A stretch of 64,000 bases of DNA, from contig CM059567.1 in NCBI GenBank assembly GCA_030386875.1, forward strand, positions 83,259,130 to 83,323,129, in the 5' to 3' direction. The translations under genes and the position numbers were made by a program. This document shows, piece after piece, positions 1 through 11,699 of the stretch. The DNA comes from Morinoia aosen (taxonomy: Eukaryota; Arthropoda; Malacostraca; Amphipoda; Talitridae). How positions within the stretch are numbered: position 1 is the first letter of the stretch; every line of letters starts with the position of its first letter. The notes below the pieces were generated by a model. The model had not been told where the DNA came from. It saw only the letters and a list, made by a program, of their open reading frames with translations, and did no database searches.

Positions 1-1000
1 GGCATACTGTACTAAATGCTCAACTGCCATTGCCTATCGTAAAACTGAGTTTATTCATCTTGCTAACAGTCAACGCCACAAATATTTCTCAATGCAGAGA
101 AGGAAAACACAAACCATAACTTTGTTTATCTTATCAGCGATCCAATTGAGAAATCGACTAAAAATACTGAATTGCGGACTTTCACATCTGCACATCTTTC
201 TGAGCATAATTTGCCTATTTCGTTGAGTGACTCACTGCTAAAACTACTGAAACTGATGTTTCTTAAAGTAAGTAAGCTGAGGGAAACAAAGAGTTTCAAA
301 CATTATTAGACAATGTTTCGGTAAAGATCTACTAAGTTATCTTGTCGTTGTCATCAATGAACGTTTTTTTTTCTGTAATAATTGATGAAACAACTGACCG
401 CTGTACAGCTAAACAGGTCGGAGTCATCGTCCAAAAATGGAGTGAGAGTGCAATTAGGAGCTTCTCTGTTCTTGTTGAAATTCATGATAGCGCAGCCGAT
501 GGATTGTTTACTATACTGACAAAATGTTTCAGTGTTAAAAATATTAAATTGTACGACATTTTAGGGTTCTGTCCTGACACGCCTAAGGTTATGATGGGAT
601 CCAAACATTCTGTGGCTTCTTTATTAAAAGAAGAATTCTCGACTTCCTAGAAGAAATGTTGGTTTGGTTGAAATACAGATATTGGGAGTTGATAAAAAAG
701 CTTATAAGATAAAAATCGAGGGTCTTCTTCCTTTATTTTTGGTACTAGGGCTTAATAACGTAGGACTCCGATTCTTGAAGGAGCTACAAGTATTCGACTG
801 TAGTCTTTTGTTTTTATTGACATGTAGGCTTCTGTCGAAAATTAATTTGGCCATGCCGAGATTCTTAAATGGAACGAGACGGTTATTTTTAATTCAATGG
901 GGCTAACTTTGAGCCTTGAGTAACAACTTGTACGCATTACTGAACGTAAATTATCTCTGCGCCAATTGAGTGAATACCGATTGCAAAAATTTTGTGAGTC
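1..1000 (+). pseudogene. hAT-family transposase relic with BED-type zinc finger (incomplete at left edge)
   Basis: Decayed transposase of the hAT class, which would have cut and pasted its own element. At 2-85 the plus strand reads as a BED-like finger (YCTKC at the start, then H and H in HLANSQRH). At 165-270 it reads a segment with SEHNLPISLSDSLLKLL, typical of the stretch before the catalytic core in ZBED-like hAT proteins. At 351-650 an open segment of about 100 codons contains FFSVIIDETTDRCTAKQVG, the first catalytic-Asp region, followed by GFCPDTPKVMMG. Beyond 650 the match fades but hydrophobic hAT-like blocks continue to about 900. Several stops and frame changes separate the blocks, so it cannot make a full protein. 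The left part lies outside the window. Family assignment rests on motif order; no terminal repeats were found. Confidence 0.72.
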
Positions 1001-1009
1001 AAAATTCTT

Positions 1010-1414
1010 CATTTAGTGCATTACATTCTTTGCCATGTTCATTGAAATTACAAGGAAAATTACCGTGTATTTAAATTTATTTCACACATAAATTTCTCTA
1101 TTTTTTGCGCAAAAATTGTGAACCTATATTTATGTTGTGTTCCATACTTAAATGTTTCGAGTATTAATTTGTTGCTCCTTTCCTCTTACTATGTCTTTGC
1201 TTCTCTCTGCTAGTCTGGAGTAGATCGCATACCACCTATACTTTACGCTCATTGAACAGACCTTGGAACAAAACAAAACAAACATTGGCATCTACGGGTG
1301 CTTCATTTCCAATTCAAGCCTGATACATCTCACCTTGTACAGTGTTTTTTCAAATACCTTATAACTAACACCAGGACGCCATGACACTTTCCCCCTGTCA
1401 AGACCGGTACCCAT
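1010..1414. other. Anonymous AT-rich sequence
   Basis: No open frame, RNA gene or repeat that I recognise. Confidence 0.4.
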
Positions 1415-1565
1415 TTCAAACACCTGAGTAGAGTGGGTATTGTGTTTGAAATTTTTCCTCTATACCCAACGGAGAAAATCGCCACCCAGCGCCGGGATTA
1501 GAACCCTCGATGCCCGCATGGAGGCAGGTCCTTAAACAACACGGCTATGACGAGCACATCAAGGT
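1415..1565 (-). repeat. Possible tRNA-derived SINE
   Basis: Read on the minus strand, the segment has a B-box-like GGGTTCTAATCC at 1497-1508 and, about 50 bases upstream in that orientation, a weak A-box-like stretch near 1540-1560. The downstream part includes a GC-rich block followed by TTGGGTATAG. This layout resembles the tRNA-like head of arthropod SINEs, but the A box is poor and no target duplication or tail was found. Confidence 0.35.
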
Positions 1566-1569
1566 AATC

Positions 1570-2799
1570 AAACAAAATTTCATTTTCAAATGTCTGCATG
1601 AACCCAAATTTTGTCATTTTTTCACACATAAACATGGGAACATTGAATATTTTAATGTAATACCAGCAATGGGCTTATTTAATATATTAGGGTAATTTAT
1701 GCATTTTCAGGGTAATCTTGAATGACGTTTTAGGGTAGGAACTTTCACACTCGTGGAAGCCCTGCGTACGATGCCATCCTCCAGCTCAGACCGCGACGTG
1801 CCTTTGTGAACGGTGGTTGTGTTGTGCAAGCGTTCTGCGATAGCTCGTTGACGAGAATTTCGCGAGCTGGTGAGAAATTTTTAGTTGATGTGCGTTTACG
1901 TTCACAACTGATAGTTCTTGTTCAGATAAGTTGAGCCCCCCGTGAGAGAAATCAAAGTGCGAACTAAGTGATTCCTTGACAATTACAATCTGTGACAAAC
2001 TCGGTACAGTGACGAGTGAAGAAAAAATGCCATTGAACGATATAACTTGAGTGTGTCAAAAGGTTAGTATTTTTTGTGACATTTGTCCGCTAATCTGGAC
2101 TTGGTATTGTTCAACTAAAGAACTGTTGAGAACTTTTTGAGGGATCTTCACACTAAACATACCATACAGATTGTAGATGATGCTATGAAAACAGACTTTG
2201 AAGAAATAACAAGTATTTTCATCGAGGATCCCAAAATGATGAAACTGTTCATCAATCGAACAAACTCTGCTTCAAGCCGTTAATATAAAAATTGTTACGC
2301 TAACTTCGAAAATAAAAATGTTTAGCTCATTTTCAAGCATTAAAAGCATTGGAAAAATTTGGTTGAGTAAGAAATAGGGTAAATTCTAATAGTGAAGTAC
2401 AAAGCTTACATTTCATTGACTTACCTGCGTCGCTGTCACAAAAGTTTACCCCTACACTGTGTCTTGTGTTGTGCTTCAACACTGCTGCAAGACTTCGCGT
2501 GTGCTCTGTGGTCCCTTATTTGCACAGGGGCTTGGACCCTAGACCAAAGGTGTCCATCAGGAGACCTTGAGTTGGTAACCTTCGAGGGATTCAAGGTAAG
2601 CGCAACTTAGAACTAAGGCCCACCTAGTGTTAAGCTAATTTATTGCCACAAGCGCAAGATCCTAAGTAAAGCTACATCGTCATCGCAGCATTCCAGTCTG
2701 CAGGTTATGGGAGCCATACGTCACCGCTCTCTGAACTTCTCCTAACCTACGCTCTTGGCTGCATTACGCGGGCCAGCCAGCTACCGTCACTGATATTTT
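1570..2799. other. Intergenic sequence, no recognised gene
   Basis: Contains only short open frames (up to 72 codons) with no recognisable domain. No RNA gene seen. The last 8 bases before 2800 are the left target duplication of the next element. Confidence 0.4.
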
Positions 2800-3341
2800 G
2801 GTAAATCTGAAGGATATGTCAGTTATCGATTTTGTAAATTTTGATGCCTTAGCATAGTTAATAAGATCGAAATAAACAAGTTTTCTTCTATGCACTTTCC
2901 GTCTCAAATGAGTATTTTATTAGTTATAGCGGTAAATGACTTCCCGAAACTCCAGTGTTTGAAGCGGCAAGTTATTCAAGGAGCACGTCGGACAGCAACA
3001 CTGCATTGCGCACTCGCTTCCTGCGCGATCTTCATCAAAACCAAACCTACCGCTATACCTCGTTAAATACTCATTTGACGAAAAAAGAGTATAGAAGAAA
3101 AGTTGTTTATTTCGATGTTATTACCACAATTCAAGGATTAAATATTCGAAAATCGATGAGTAGCTGTTTATTCGAGCGCATTCGTCATCAAAGACGAAAC
3201 TAAACTTACCGCTATAAATCGTAAAATACTCATATGAGACGGAAAGTGCATAGAAGAAAACTTGTTTATTTTGATTCAATTAATTAGGCTCAGGCACCAA
3301 AAAGGGGAAAATCGACAACTGACATATCCTTCAGATTGACC
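2800..3341 (+). mobile_element. Inverted-repeat (foldback-like) element A, GGTCAAT ends, 8-bp target duplication
   Basis: Non-autonomous element of 542 bp. It begins GGTAAATCTGAAGGATATG and ends with the complement of GGTCAATCTGAAGGATATG, giving terminal inverted repeats. It is flanked by an exact 8-bp duplication GATATTTT at 2792-2799 and 3342-3349, which marks a genuine transposition. Inside are three related modules of about 80 bp, recognisable by AACAAGTTTTCTTCTATGC near one end. They are arranged one forward (about 2875-2945) and two reversed (about 3037-3120 and 3193-3275). No transposase is encoded. The superfamily is not settled: 8-bp duplications fit hAT, P, Merlin and some foldback elements, but the GGTCAAT end does not point clearly to one of them. 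Confidence 0.8.
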
Positions 3342-3620
3342 GATATTTTTGCCTCAATCATCAAAATTTGTATAGTTTTCGGTCTGCACAGAATTTTAAG
3401 GAGCGGGCAATTTTAGTTTAAGGTAGTGTTGGTTTATACCAAATTTTAGGAATGGAAATTTTGAATGTATTTTTTTTTGCTACATATTTCCCGAATTTGG
3501 TGTTATGAGTATCCACTTTAAACTCTGATCTTTTGATCTCACTAGAGGGTACTTGTTTATTGTCTTTCAGCAATTTACAATTCAATTTCTCATGTTGCGT
3601 ACGTTGTTGGTTACCTAAAG

Positions 3621-4171
3621 GGTAAATGTTGAGGATTAACCGGGAATCGATGTATGATTTTTCGGTGCCTAAACATAGTTAATTAGATCGAAAGAAACAA
3701 GTTTTCTTCTATGCGCTTTCCGTCGTAAATATAGTATTTTACGAATTATAACGTTAGGTTTAGTTTCGTCTTTGATGACGAATGCGCTCGAATAAAACGC
3801 TACTCATTGGTTTTCGAATTTTTGTTGCTTCTTGAAACATGGTAATAACATCGAAATAAACTACTTTTCTTCTATACACTTTTTTAGTCAGATGAATATT
3901 TTACGAGTTAGCGCGGTAGGTTTAGTTTCGTCTTTGACAACGAGCGCGCGTGAACGAGACTCCATTGCCGTGTTCTCATTCGCCGGGCTCGATGAATTAC
4001 TTCCCGCTTCAAACACTTGAGTTGCGGTAACTAATTCACCGCTCTAACTTGTAAAATACTTATTTACGACGGAAAGTGCATAGAAGAAAACTTGTTTATT
4101 TCGATCTAATTAAATATATTTAGGCACCGAAAAGTCAAATATCGATTCCCGGTTAATCCTCAACATTTACC
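3621..4171 (-). mobile_element. Inverted-repeat element B, same family as A in opposite orientation
   Basis: A 551-bp element with ends GGTAAATGTTGAGGATTAAC at the left and its complement at the right. It is flanked by ACCTAAAG (3613-3620) and ATCTAAAG (4172-4179), an 8-bp duplication with one difference. It carries the same three-module interior as element A, but the order is forward, forward, reversed, which is the architecture of A turned round. The spacer between modules, with its GTGTTTGAAGCGG block, also matches A when reverse-complemented. It is older or more eroded than A, judging by the imperfect duplication. No coding capacity. Confidence 0.75.
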
Positions 4172-4179
4172 ATCTAAAG

Positions 4180-4638
4180 TAATCTAAATGTAATCATTCA
4201 TCTAACTCAACCAGGTATTCGAACATTCAACTATTTTTCAAAACTTATGAAACCTAATTATAAATAGCTGAGAGATAACAGTCATGTACCGAGGGTTTGT
4301 GTCGAGTGAATGTAGTTAGTGATTACAACCTAAAGATCCCTTTCGATTGTTATTTTATTCTCTCGCAATACACTGAAGTAAAACGTGGAAACTGGAATAC
4401 ATGCGTAATGCGGGCTGTGCCTCGTGACCAACTAACGTCCTCGAGTTCAGTGAACTAACATCATCCACCCTCAACTACTACACTGTTAAACGACCAAACT
4501 GAACAATCTCGGTGTTTGAGCCTGGGTGAGCGAGGTGCCTAGATACTCAGAGAAACCTCAAATAATTAAGCATTCTGGATAAAATAAAATCATGAATATC
4601 CGCATAATTTTTTAACGTTATCATCACCCAAGATTATA
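4180..4638. other. Spacer between inverted-repeat elements B and C
   Basis: No gene or repeat recognised. Confidence 0.4.
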
Positions 4639-4646
4639 AGATTTTC

Positions 4647-5064
4647 GGTCAATTTTTACTTTAGTGTTGTCAACGATTTTCATAATTTCGTTGCCATTTT
4701 TAGGTAATATAGTCGATTTTAAGACGTTTTACATGAATGAAAATGTGCTCGAAAATGCTCAGTTTTTGAGTTATTTCAGTTTGAAGTTTTACGAGCGGCG
4801 CTCCTGAATGGCCTTTTTTGCGCAAAAGCAGTCACTGTTTTTGCAATAGAAACTCGCTTCCCTGGCGCTCGCTTCCCTGGCGCTCGCTTCCCTGGCGCTC
4901 GCTTCCCTGGCGCGCACAAGCCAACTTCGAAGTTGAATAATTCGAAAATAACGCATCAGCGAGCAGAATGTCATTCATGTAAAACGTTTTTAAATGTGTT
5001 CCTTTATTGATTATTTGCAACGAAATTATAAAAATCGTTGACAACACTAAAGTAAAAATTGACT
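4647..5064. mobile_element. Inverted-repeat element C, GGTCAAT ends, perfect 8-bp target duplication
   Basis: A 418-bp element starting GGTCAATTTTTACTTTAG and ending with its complement (one base different at the tip). It is flanked by the exact duplication AGATTTTC at 4639-4646 and 5065-5072. The outer arms pair over about 48 bp and a second inner pairing starts at ACGTTTTACATGAATGA. Its right-hand interior is nearly the same sequence as the arms of element D at 54091-54758, so C and D are one subfamily. Four tandem copies of a 15-bp unit lie inside it. The short open frames across it are incidental. Confidence 0.8.
4853..4914. repeat. 15-bp tandem repeat, four copies, inside element C
   Basis: The unit CTCGCTTCCCTGGCG is repeated four times head to tail. 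The homologous position in element D has a single copy of the same motif (complement GGAAGCGAGCG), so the expansion happened inside this copy of the element. Confidence 0.85.
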
Positions 5065-5072
5065 AGATTTTC

Positions 5073-5579
5073 ACCTGTGAGCTATTTTGAGATAGAGCTG
5101 TCATGTCATGAATTCAATCCAGACAGAATTTCTTCCGCTTTGTTTGCACGTCACTTCATTAGCTCTCGTATGTTCGACTTGCCGCGTTGCAGCCCGCAGA
5201 GCTACGTGACTCTTGGCTCGCACCTGTAGCCGGCTGTGAGTGTAATAAATTACGTCTTCTTTTTCAAAAGCTTTTGAAACTTGCTAGTCGTGGTAATTCG
5301 GCCATGAATAGTATTTTGCCAACAGAAATTATAATTTCATGTTCAGTCGATCTAGAGTAACGTGCATTTGTAAACTTCCAACTTATTTTTACAACTTCAC
5401 CATCAGCATATTCAGCATGCGGCATGAAATGTACTCAAGACACAAATAAAGTACGACATCAAAAAACTTCCAATTTTTCGGTGTGACAGTAGGGAAGGGA
5501 TTTTTATTAAATGAAACTTGTTAAAGCGTGTTATAAAAGACACTATGTAAACAATTTTTGATGTTATAACCAAGTGTAT
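5073..5579. other. Anonymous sequence
   Basis: No gene recognised; AT-rich with short frames only. Confidence 0.4.
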
Positions 5580-5870
5580 AGTGAGGTCCCGAGCTGACAG
5601 TTAGGTAGGCCTTCTTTTTGTTGAAATAAAATGTTTTTTGTTATGTTAAAGACCATTTTTTTCGGTTCACTGCTGTTCTGTTTTTCAGCACCTGCTACTT
5701 TCTTCTCGAACTTTTATTTTGTTTCATGAACTTCTTTCCCCACTTACTGTTTCTATGCACCTTGTGCATAGATTCTGCTTTCCCGTACCTACTAAATTAT
5801 GCCTTCCTCCTTCCTCGTTTTGGAACGCATTTGTTGCGGTCAGGGAGCCTTAAGCTAGCATCTAATCAAA
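5580..5870 (+). repeat. Dispersed repeat R, copy 1
   Basis: Near-complete copy of the R repeat without its 5' leader. Landmarks, in order: GTGAGGTCCCGAGCTGA, AGTTAGGTAGGCCTTC, CTGTTTTTCAGCACCTG, CTATGCACCTTGTGCATAG and the tail CATCTAATCAAATTC. A 95-codon open frame (5726-6013) starts inside this copy and runs out of it; the other copies do not conserve it, so it is not called as a gene. Confidence 0.85.
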
Positions 5871-6507
5871 TTCTTGTGTACGACGAAAACTTTTTTTTCA
5901 CCGCATCTAATTTCTCCTTCAATAATAATTTCTCCTTTTTTTCCTACTTCTTCAATAGTGTTCTGATGTTCTTTGTTATTGTAGTACTTTCTGTTTGTAC
6001 AAATCATCTATGAATCAATAATATTTTTCTTCCGTCCTCATTTTGTCGTTTAGTTATTTGGGTTTTAGAAAATTTATGTTGTCGAAATTGAGGTAAAAAT
6101 TAATTATTAATGTAAACGTAACCGTTCATTAAGTTCTGTTCGTCAATGTGACTGCGAGTGTTCTAGACACGAGTGTGAGACTGACTCAAACATTACAACA
6201 AGTTTGCCTTGTTCTCACTAATTTCCCCGAGAAGGCCGATTCTTGTAGGATTTGTGTTGTCAATTTATTAACCATCATCTGTCGACTTTTCTCCGCGGAA
6301 CGAAGAAAACTTGTGAAATGCTCCTCTAAACGTTGAATTAAATAATTTTCTTGTGGCTTGTTTCATCTAAAGTCTAAACGGTGCCCGTACATCAGAAAAC
6401 TACTTATTTTTTCCTTCTAACTTCACGATGAGACTGACATTCTGAGGTTGTGGACGGTGCCTCTTCCTCCAGGCACCGTGAGCTGGATGGCGGCCAAACA
6501 ATCGCGG
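5871..6507. other. Anonymous sequence
   Basis: Only short open frames; nothing recognised. Confidence 0.4.
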
Positions 6508-6775
6508 ATTGAGCCGTGTACCTGAACGTAACAATTACCTGTTACTGGTTGTGTCGTGTACCTGAACGTAACAATTACCTGTTACTGGTTGTGTCGTGTA
6601 CCTGAACGTAACAATTACCTGTTACCGGTTGTGTCGTGTACCTGAATGTAACAATTACCTGTCACCGATTGTGTCGTGTACCTGAATGTAACAATTACCT
6701 GTTACCGGTTGTGTCGCGTACCTGAATGTAACAATTACCTGTCACCGATTGTGTCGTGTACCTGGATGGAGCAAC
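6508..6775 (+). repeat. 40-bp minisatellite, about 6.5 copies
   Basis: The unit begins GTGTACCTGAACGTAACAAT and ends GGTTGTGTC. Copies differ at a few sites (GAACG or GAATG; TTACTGG, TTACCGG or TCACCGA). The first two full units are identical and later ones alternate between two variants, as expected from duplication of two-unit blocks. Confidence 0.9.
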
Positions 6776-9071
6776 AAGCAATAAACAGTTGTGTAACTTA
6801 ACGAAATGCTTGTCACGTTCACGTACGAAATGGAAAAAAATGTTGAGAAACTAGTTTTCTTGAAATGAAATTGTTCAACAAGGTACGCATGTCACCCATT
6901 GAGTCCCTTATAATCAAAATATTTCTCCAGAAATGACGCTCTTAACTCATTGGTGAGCGAGCGCAGAGGATGTGCCCTCGACATGACGGACCACCAATAA
7001 TAGTACATAAGTCTTATACATGAGAAATGAAGAGAGTAGGTTGGCAGAAAATCGGAAAAGGTACACCGAACTTCAACTTCAAATACCACTACATTGAACA
7101 TTGTCACGGTTTCAATTTCTTTTGAAATATTAATGTACAGTGTAATGATACGGTCATAGTTCAAAATTTCTTTCTCTGATAAACGTGAGACTGGTTTGTC
7201 TTCGGCAGTATGGACTCACATGTGCCTGAATTTCTTGCAGGACTTTTTTAATAGAATTGTGCTCAGATAAAAACGTGAGTAATTTTCACTATCGATTCGG
7301 ATCATATCATTGATTCCATCAAAAATAGGAAACTCGACGTTTGTTGCCTCACCCGAAGGGTGGCATTGAAATAAATTCTATTATATTGAAACTTGCTCTG
7401 CCGGAGTTTTTGAGGAAAGCTGAATTAATTAACGTATGGATTTTAGTAAACTCTGAATGGTTCATTTTTAATCGTCTTCAAGATCGTTTCTCAACCTAGC
7501 CAGTTTTTTGTAGGTCCAGTGTGTAATTTTGTTTGATCTCGCACCAGAAGTCGGTTATTTTGGATGTCAGAATTTAAATTCATAGAAATTCGATTAAATC
7601 TAAAACACGGGAAGTTACGTGAGCACCAAAAAGATTAAGCTAATTCTTTTTTGTTAATTTCTTTTCTTTCAGGGGTTAGTAGAGTTTTACTGGCAGTCGA
7701 TTCAGAGTTCGGAAGTCCGTTCTTTCGCATTTCGGTTTGGGTTTCAATTCAGCTACATCGGTCATTGTAAGAAACTTTGTATTCCTTCCAAGACGTTCTG
7801 AACTCTGAAGTGTTTTCACTTCAAGGCAGTCCTTACAGCCTTATTATTAACTTAATCTGTTTTAAATGTTACATTCCTTATTGTGTCAACGATTTTTTTT
7901 AAATTATCAATGTCACACCAAAGCAGCAGGCAATGGAGCAAAAATACTCCTGGGTAGTGACTCAAAGAATGTGAATCCACAGGAGAGTTCGGATTCTCTT
8001 CTTGCCGGAGAGTGTGAAGGTCGACTCTTGTTGAAGAAGTCGCTTGCTAATATTATGGTATGGTAAAATTTGATCTCGATACTGTGGCCCGTCCTGACCT
8101 CTAAAAGCTGGCGATGAGTCCGGCCAGATCACCGTTAATGGAGAGATCGCAACACTCAGTTAATCTGGAGGCTACTCTGTGTTCGAAGGCGCAGCGAGCC
8201 CTCCAGGGTCTTCCGTTACCAAGTGACGTGAAAAAATGTATATCAGCTAGCAGTCCTGTAGATTCATTTTCGTTAGAAATAGGCATGGGCTATATTTTAT
8301 CTGCTTCAGAACTGAAAACTTGGCTTGTTATTTCTTAGTTCAACCTCCGTCCTTCGTCTGCATGTCGAATATAGTTTAAAAGTAAAACAGTTGTTGGTTT
8401 TCTGGTACTGTTTGCGTATCAAACGGGGACAGGGACACACTGTATTATACTGAGCTCGGTTCTCGCCCCAGCTAGTTGCACTTCATGCTCATCTCCATCG
8501 CCTCAATGAACGCACTCTAACATCCCGAAATAATTCCCCAAGATCCTGTGAGTCTCAGACCTGGTTGCCAGATTTCCTTTTTCTGGGTGTAAAGACTCCA
8601 AGTTTGGGCTTTTTTAGAATAAAATTTGGCAGCAAGCGTCTGACTACCCTGCACGGTTTACAGATGCGAAATGGATGTAGCTATAACATTATCAGGCTTT
8701 TTTCATAATATTAAGGTCTTGAAAACTGCTTTAATCCTTGAATCTGCGAGTAAATGTTTACGTTCATCATTTAGCGTTTATCGTTTGTATGCCATTTTAA
8801 GATTATTAAAATTACTCGGCATATGTTGAGTGGTTCTCATACCCAAATTTTACTTGATGAAAAAAATTGCTCAAACTTGAGGATTTTGTTCAGAAAAGAG
8901 TGCGATGTGACCAGCTTGGTGTGGAGGCCGAGCTCTGCGCCTGCGAGTGCCTGGCGCGTGCCTGCTGCGTGCCTCCTGCACCCGGAAGTGCGCAGGCATG
9001 ATGCAGAACAGCGCCACCCTGGCTGTGGTACGTCACTCTTGCGGTGCAGGCGTCGTGTTGCGTTGCTGTGC

Positions 9072-9074
<3 letters not shown>
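6776..9074. other. Intergenic sequence, no recognised gene
   Basis: Short open frames of 60-90 codons on both strands without recognisable motifs. 8930-9060 is GC-rich compared with its surroundings and directly precedes the CTG tract. Confidence 0.35.
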
Positions 9075-9147
<73 letters not shown>

Positions 9148-9191
9148 AACTGTTGCAACTGTTGCTGTTGGTGCTGCTGTTGCTTGGTACT
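9012..9191 (-). other. Possible glutamine-rich coding exon (unproven)
   Basis: On the minus strand one frame reads KQQQHQQQLQQLQQQQ, then about 24 more Gln encoded by CAG, then QAQQRNTTPAPQE and a stop. Interspersed CAA, His and Leu codons beside the CAG run are common in polyQ segments of insect transcription regulators. Against it: a TAG stop lies a few codons upstream, no clear splice acceptor was found there, and the opposite frames of any CAG run are also open. It is either a polyQ exon fragment or a plain microsatellite. Confidence 0.22.
9075..9146 (+). repeat. (CTG)24 microsatellite
   Basis: Twenty-four uninterrupted CTG triplets, followed by an imperfect CTG/TTG-rich extension to about 9185. 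Confidence 0.97.
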
Positions 9192-10572
9192 ACACTAGCG
9201 CAAATAACTAGTGAGCCTGCAAAAGATGGACTTGGACAGCGATGGAAAACAGAGTAAAGCGTTTTCTCCTATTTCTTGTACTTGCCTCAAACAAAAGTAA
9301 TCAATTGGAGGACTCAGGTCAGGCTTTGGCAATACTGGAGGCTGTGCTGATTCCCCTGACATGGTGTAGTCAATTTTCACGAAATGTTTTTTCTTACTAG
9401 TTTATTGCTTCAAAATTCATTTGGAAGTAAGTCTTTGTCAATTGAAGTTATTTATGGACGCGTGTCTGAACTTTGATTGGTTTTTAAGCCGTCCACGGTA
9501 TTTTCCGCTTTTTTTATTTGCATTCATGCCGAGACGACATTTTGAAACCTAGTTTAAACCAAGCTTATAACACACGTCCTTGTGAGATGTACCACATCTA
9601 TCGTGAAGTGAAGCGAAAGTTTGTTCTTGATTTTTTTTTATTATTTCCTGAGCCTAAAGTCGAGGAACCCATGTCCAGATGGGTACAAATTTATCCTGAA
9701 ATTACATCACCAGGCAAAAAAAAAAAGGTTGTCACAATCTAGTAAAATCTATTGATTCATTTAATAGGTAATTGAACTCTAGCATTTCTTTAAAAGTCAT
9801 GAATAGTCTATGATTCAATATCCATGAGGGCTTTCAAATATTTGCAGCGTGCACAATTAAGATGTATGGGCAAAAATAGGAAAAGTATTGTGATTCAAAG
9901 CTATTACTCCTTTTGTACCATTAATTTTTAAATGAGTTTGAATTTAGGGTTTATTTTTTGTTTCCTGAAAAAGAATGAAGCCTCTAATTTCATTTCCTCA
10001 TTTATGTGTGAGCCTTGTGGGGATGAGCGTTGATATTCAGCAAGGTTCATCTGCACCTCTAAAATCAAAGGAGGTACCCCGTCACCTAATATGATAGAGT
10101 TTTTTTTATATTCTGCTTGTCCGTTCCACTAAATGTAAGCAGAATGCTACAGTATTTGTTAACGTTGTTCATCGGAAACTAAAAAAGATTGTTACTGTGC
10201 GCGGTTCACCACGACATGAAAATTCTAGGACGCGTAGCTGACGATGGTCGTCTGCGGAAATCATGACCACGTCAATAGTAGGAGTGATGTGTACTCCGCA
10301 CTTTATTTTGTACGAGTGTTGTCAAAGAGGGACATTTCTATCGCGCGTTTTTATTGAAGTAAATTTGTTCCTATCAGACTGCGGGATTTACATTGTAGGT
10401 TAACGAATAGTTTACCCTGACACCTTGTTTATTTTCTACGCCATTCAGTAATTAACAAACGTGGGAACCACCAAGTAAACACGGTGGGACCTCTGCGCAG
10501 ACTCGTCGTACAGCCGCCCGCCGAAAACGCCACCGGTGAAAAAAGTACTTGCTATTATTATTCTAGGACTTT
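9192..10572. other. Intergenic sequence, no recognised gene
   Basis: Short open frames only; no domain or repeat recognised. Confidence 0.4.
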
Positions 10573-10715
10573 CTGGGGAGTATACGACTCTATAAAAAAC
10601 TAGCGCTTAAAGGGGAAAATGTGAGGTCCCGAGCTGAATGTTAGGTAGGTCTTAATTTCGTTGAAATAGGTTAGGCTTTTGTTCTATCACAGATCATCTT
10701 TCTTCATTTCAGCAT
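10573..10715 (+). repeat. Dispersed repeat R, copy 2 (5' part only)
   Basis: Matches the leader and first third of R: GGGGAGTATACGACTC, TAGCGCTTAAAGGGGAAAA, GTGAGGTCCCGAGCTGAA. The match dissolves after TTTCAGCATTAAG. Confidence 0.75.
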
Positions 10716-11699
10716 TAAGCCTATGTTGTTGTTAGAGGAGTGTAAACTAGCTGATAATTTAATCTTATCATTGTTTGAAACTCATGACAACGACAATGAT
10801 GATGATGGTGGACACTTCACGTACTTTTTTGCGCCGTATGAGTATCATTTTCGTCTGCTACAGTGAAGTCCGTACGGAAGACTTTATTGAAATGAAATAA
10901 AAAACTGCTGACAGTGTAGTCGGATACAAGCTGCATTGCTTGCTATTGCAAACCGTTTTGACAGTTCAGTCGCTTCTTTTCATCTCGAGTTGTCGTACGC
11001 TTGCCGCTCACTGTGAACGCATTGAGTTAACGGACGGAGGCGGTAGGGAGAGCAGTGATCTCCGGCAGCCATTACACTGGATCATTTTCCGGCCTCCTGC
11101 TAGGACGCAATATTGAGCTGCTGCTAATTTCTCTTCGGAGCTGAGCACCTGAGCAGATGCAGTTACTTCAAGGCCTGCTGTACGCTCTGTACGTGGTTGC
11201 CCTTGAAACTCGTGGACGATTTTTAGCTTGGCTGATAATGCAAGCGAGGGGCTCGAGCCATGCAGGTCTTAAATACTTCTTACCGATTTGCTGTGCGGCT
11301 GCCATACTCTACGGAAGACATTTTTGACAGGTTCTTAAAAATTATCATTCAATTATGTTATAGTTAGAGTAAAGTTCAACAGCGACACAGTACCGGTTAC
11401 ATAAAGCTCTGTTTATGTTATTTGAGGATGAATGAGGATTGGTATGGATTAGTGTTATTTGTAAAAGTGGGTACGTACAGTGGAAAGAAACCGATATTAA
11501 TACACAAAGAAATTCTTCATTAAACAAATTTCTGATAAACTGAACCTAAACTCGTTGCCGAAGATATTTGAATGAAAATGAATAGAAGCAGAATAAGTTG
11601 AAAATATTCAAGAAACTCGCCATTAAGAAAATATACACATTTTGTCTGTTTCAGGATAAAAAAGTATTCGTATATTTTAAAAGTAATAAAAAATTATTA
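10716..11699. other. Intergenic sequence
   Basis: No gene or repeat recognised. Confidence 0.4.
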
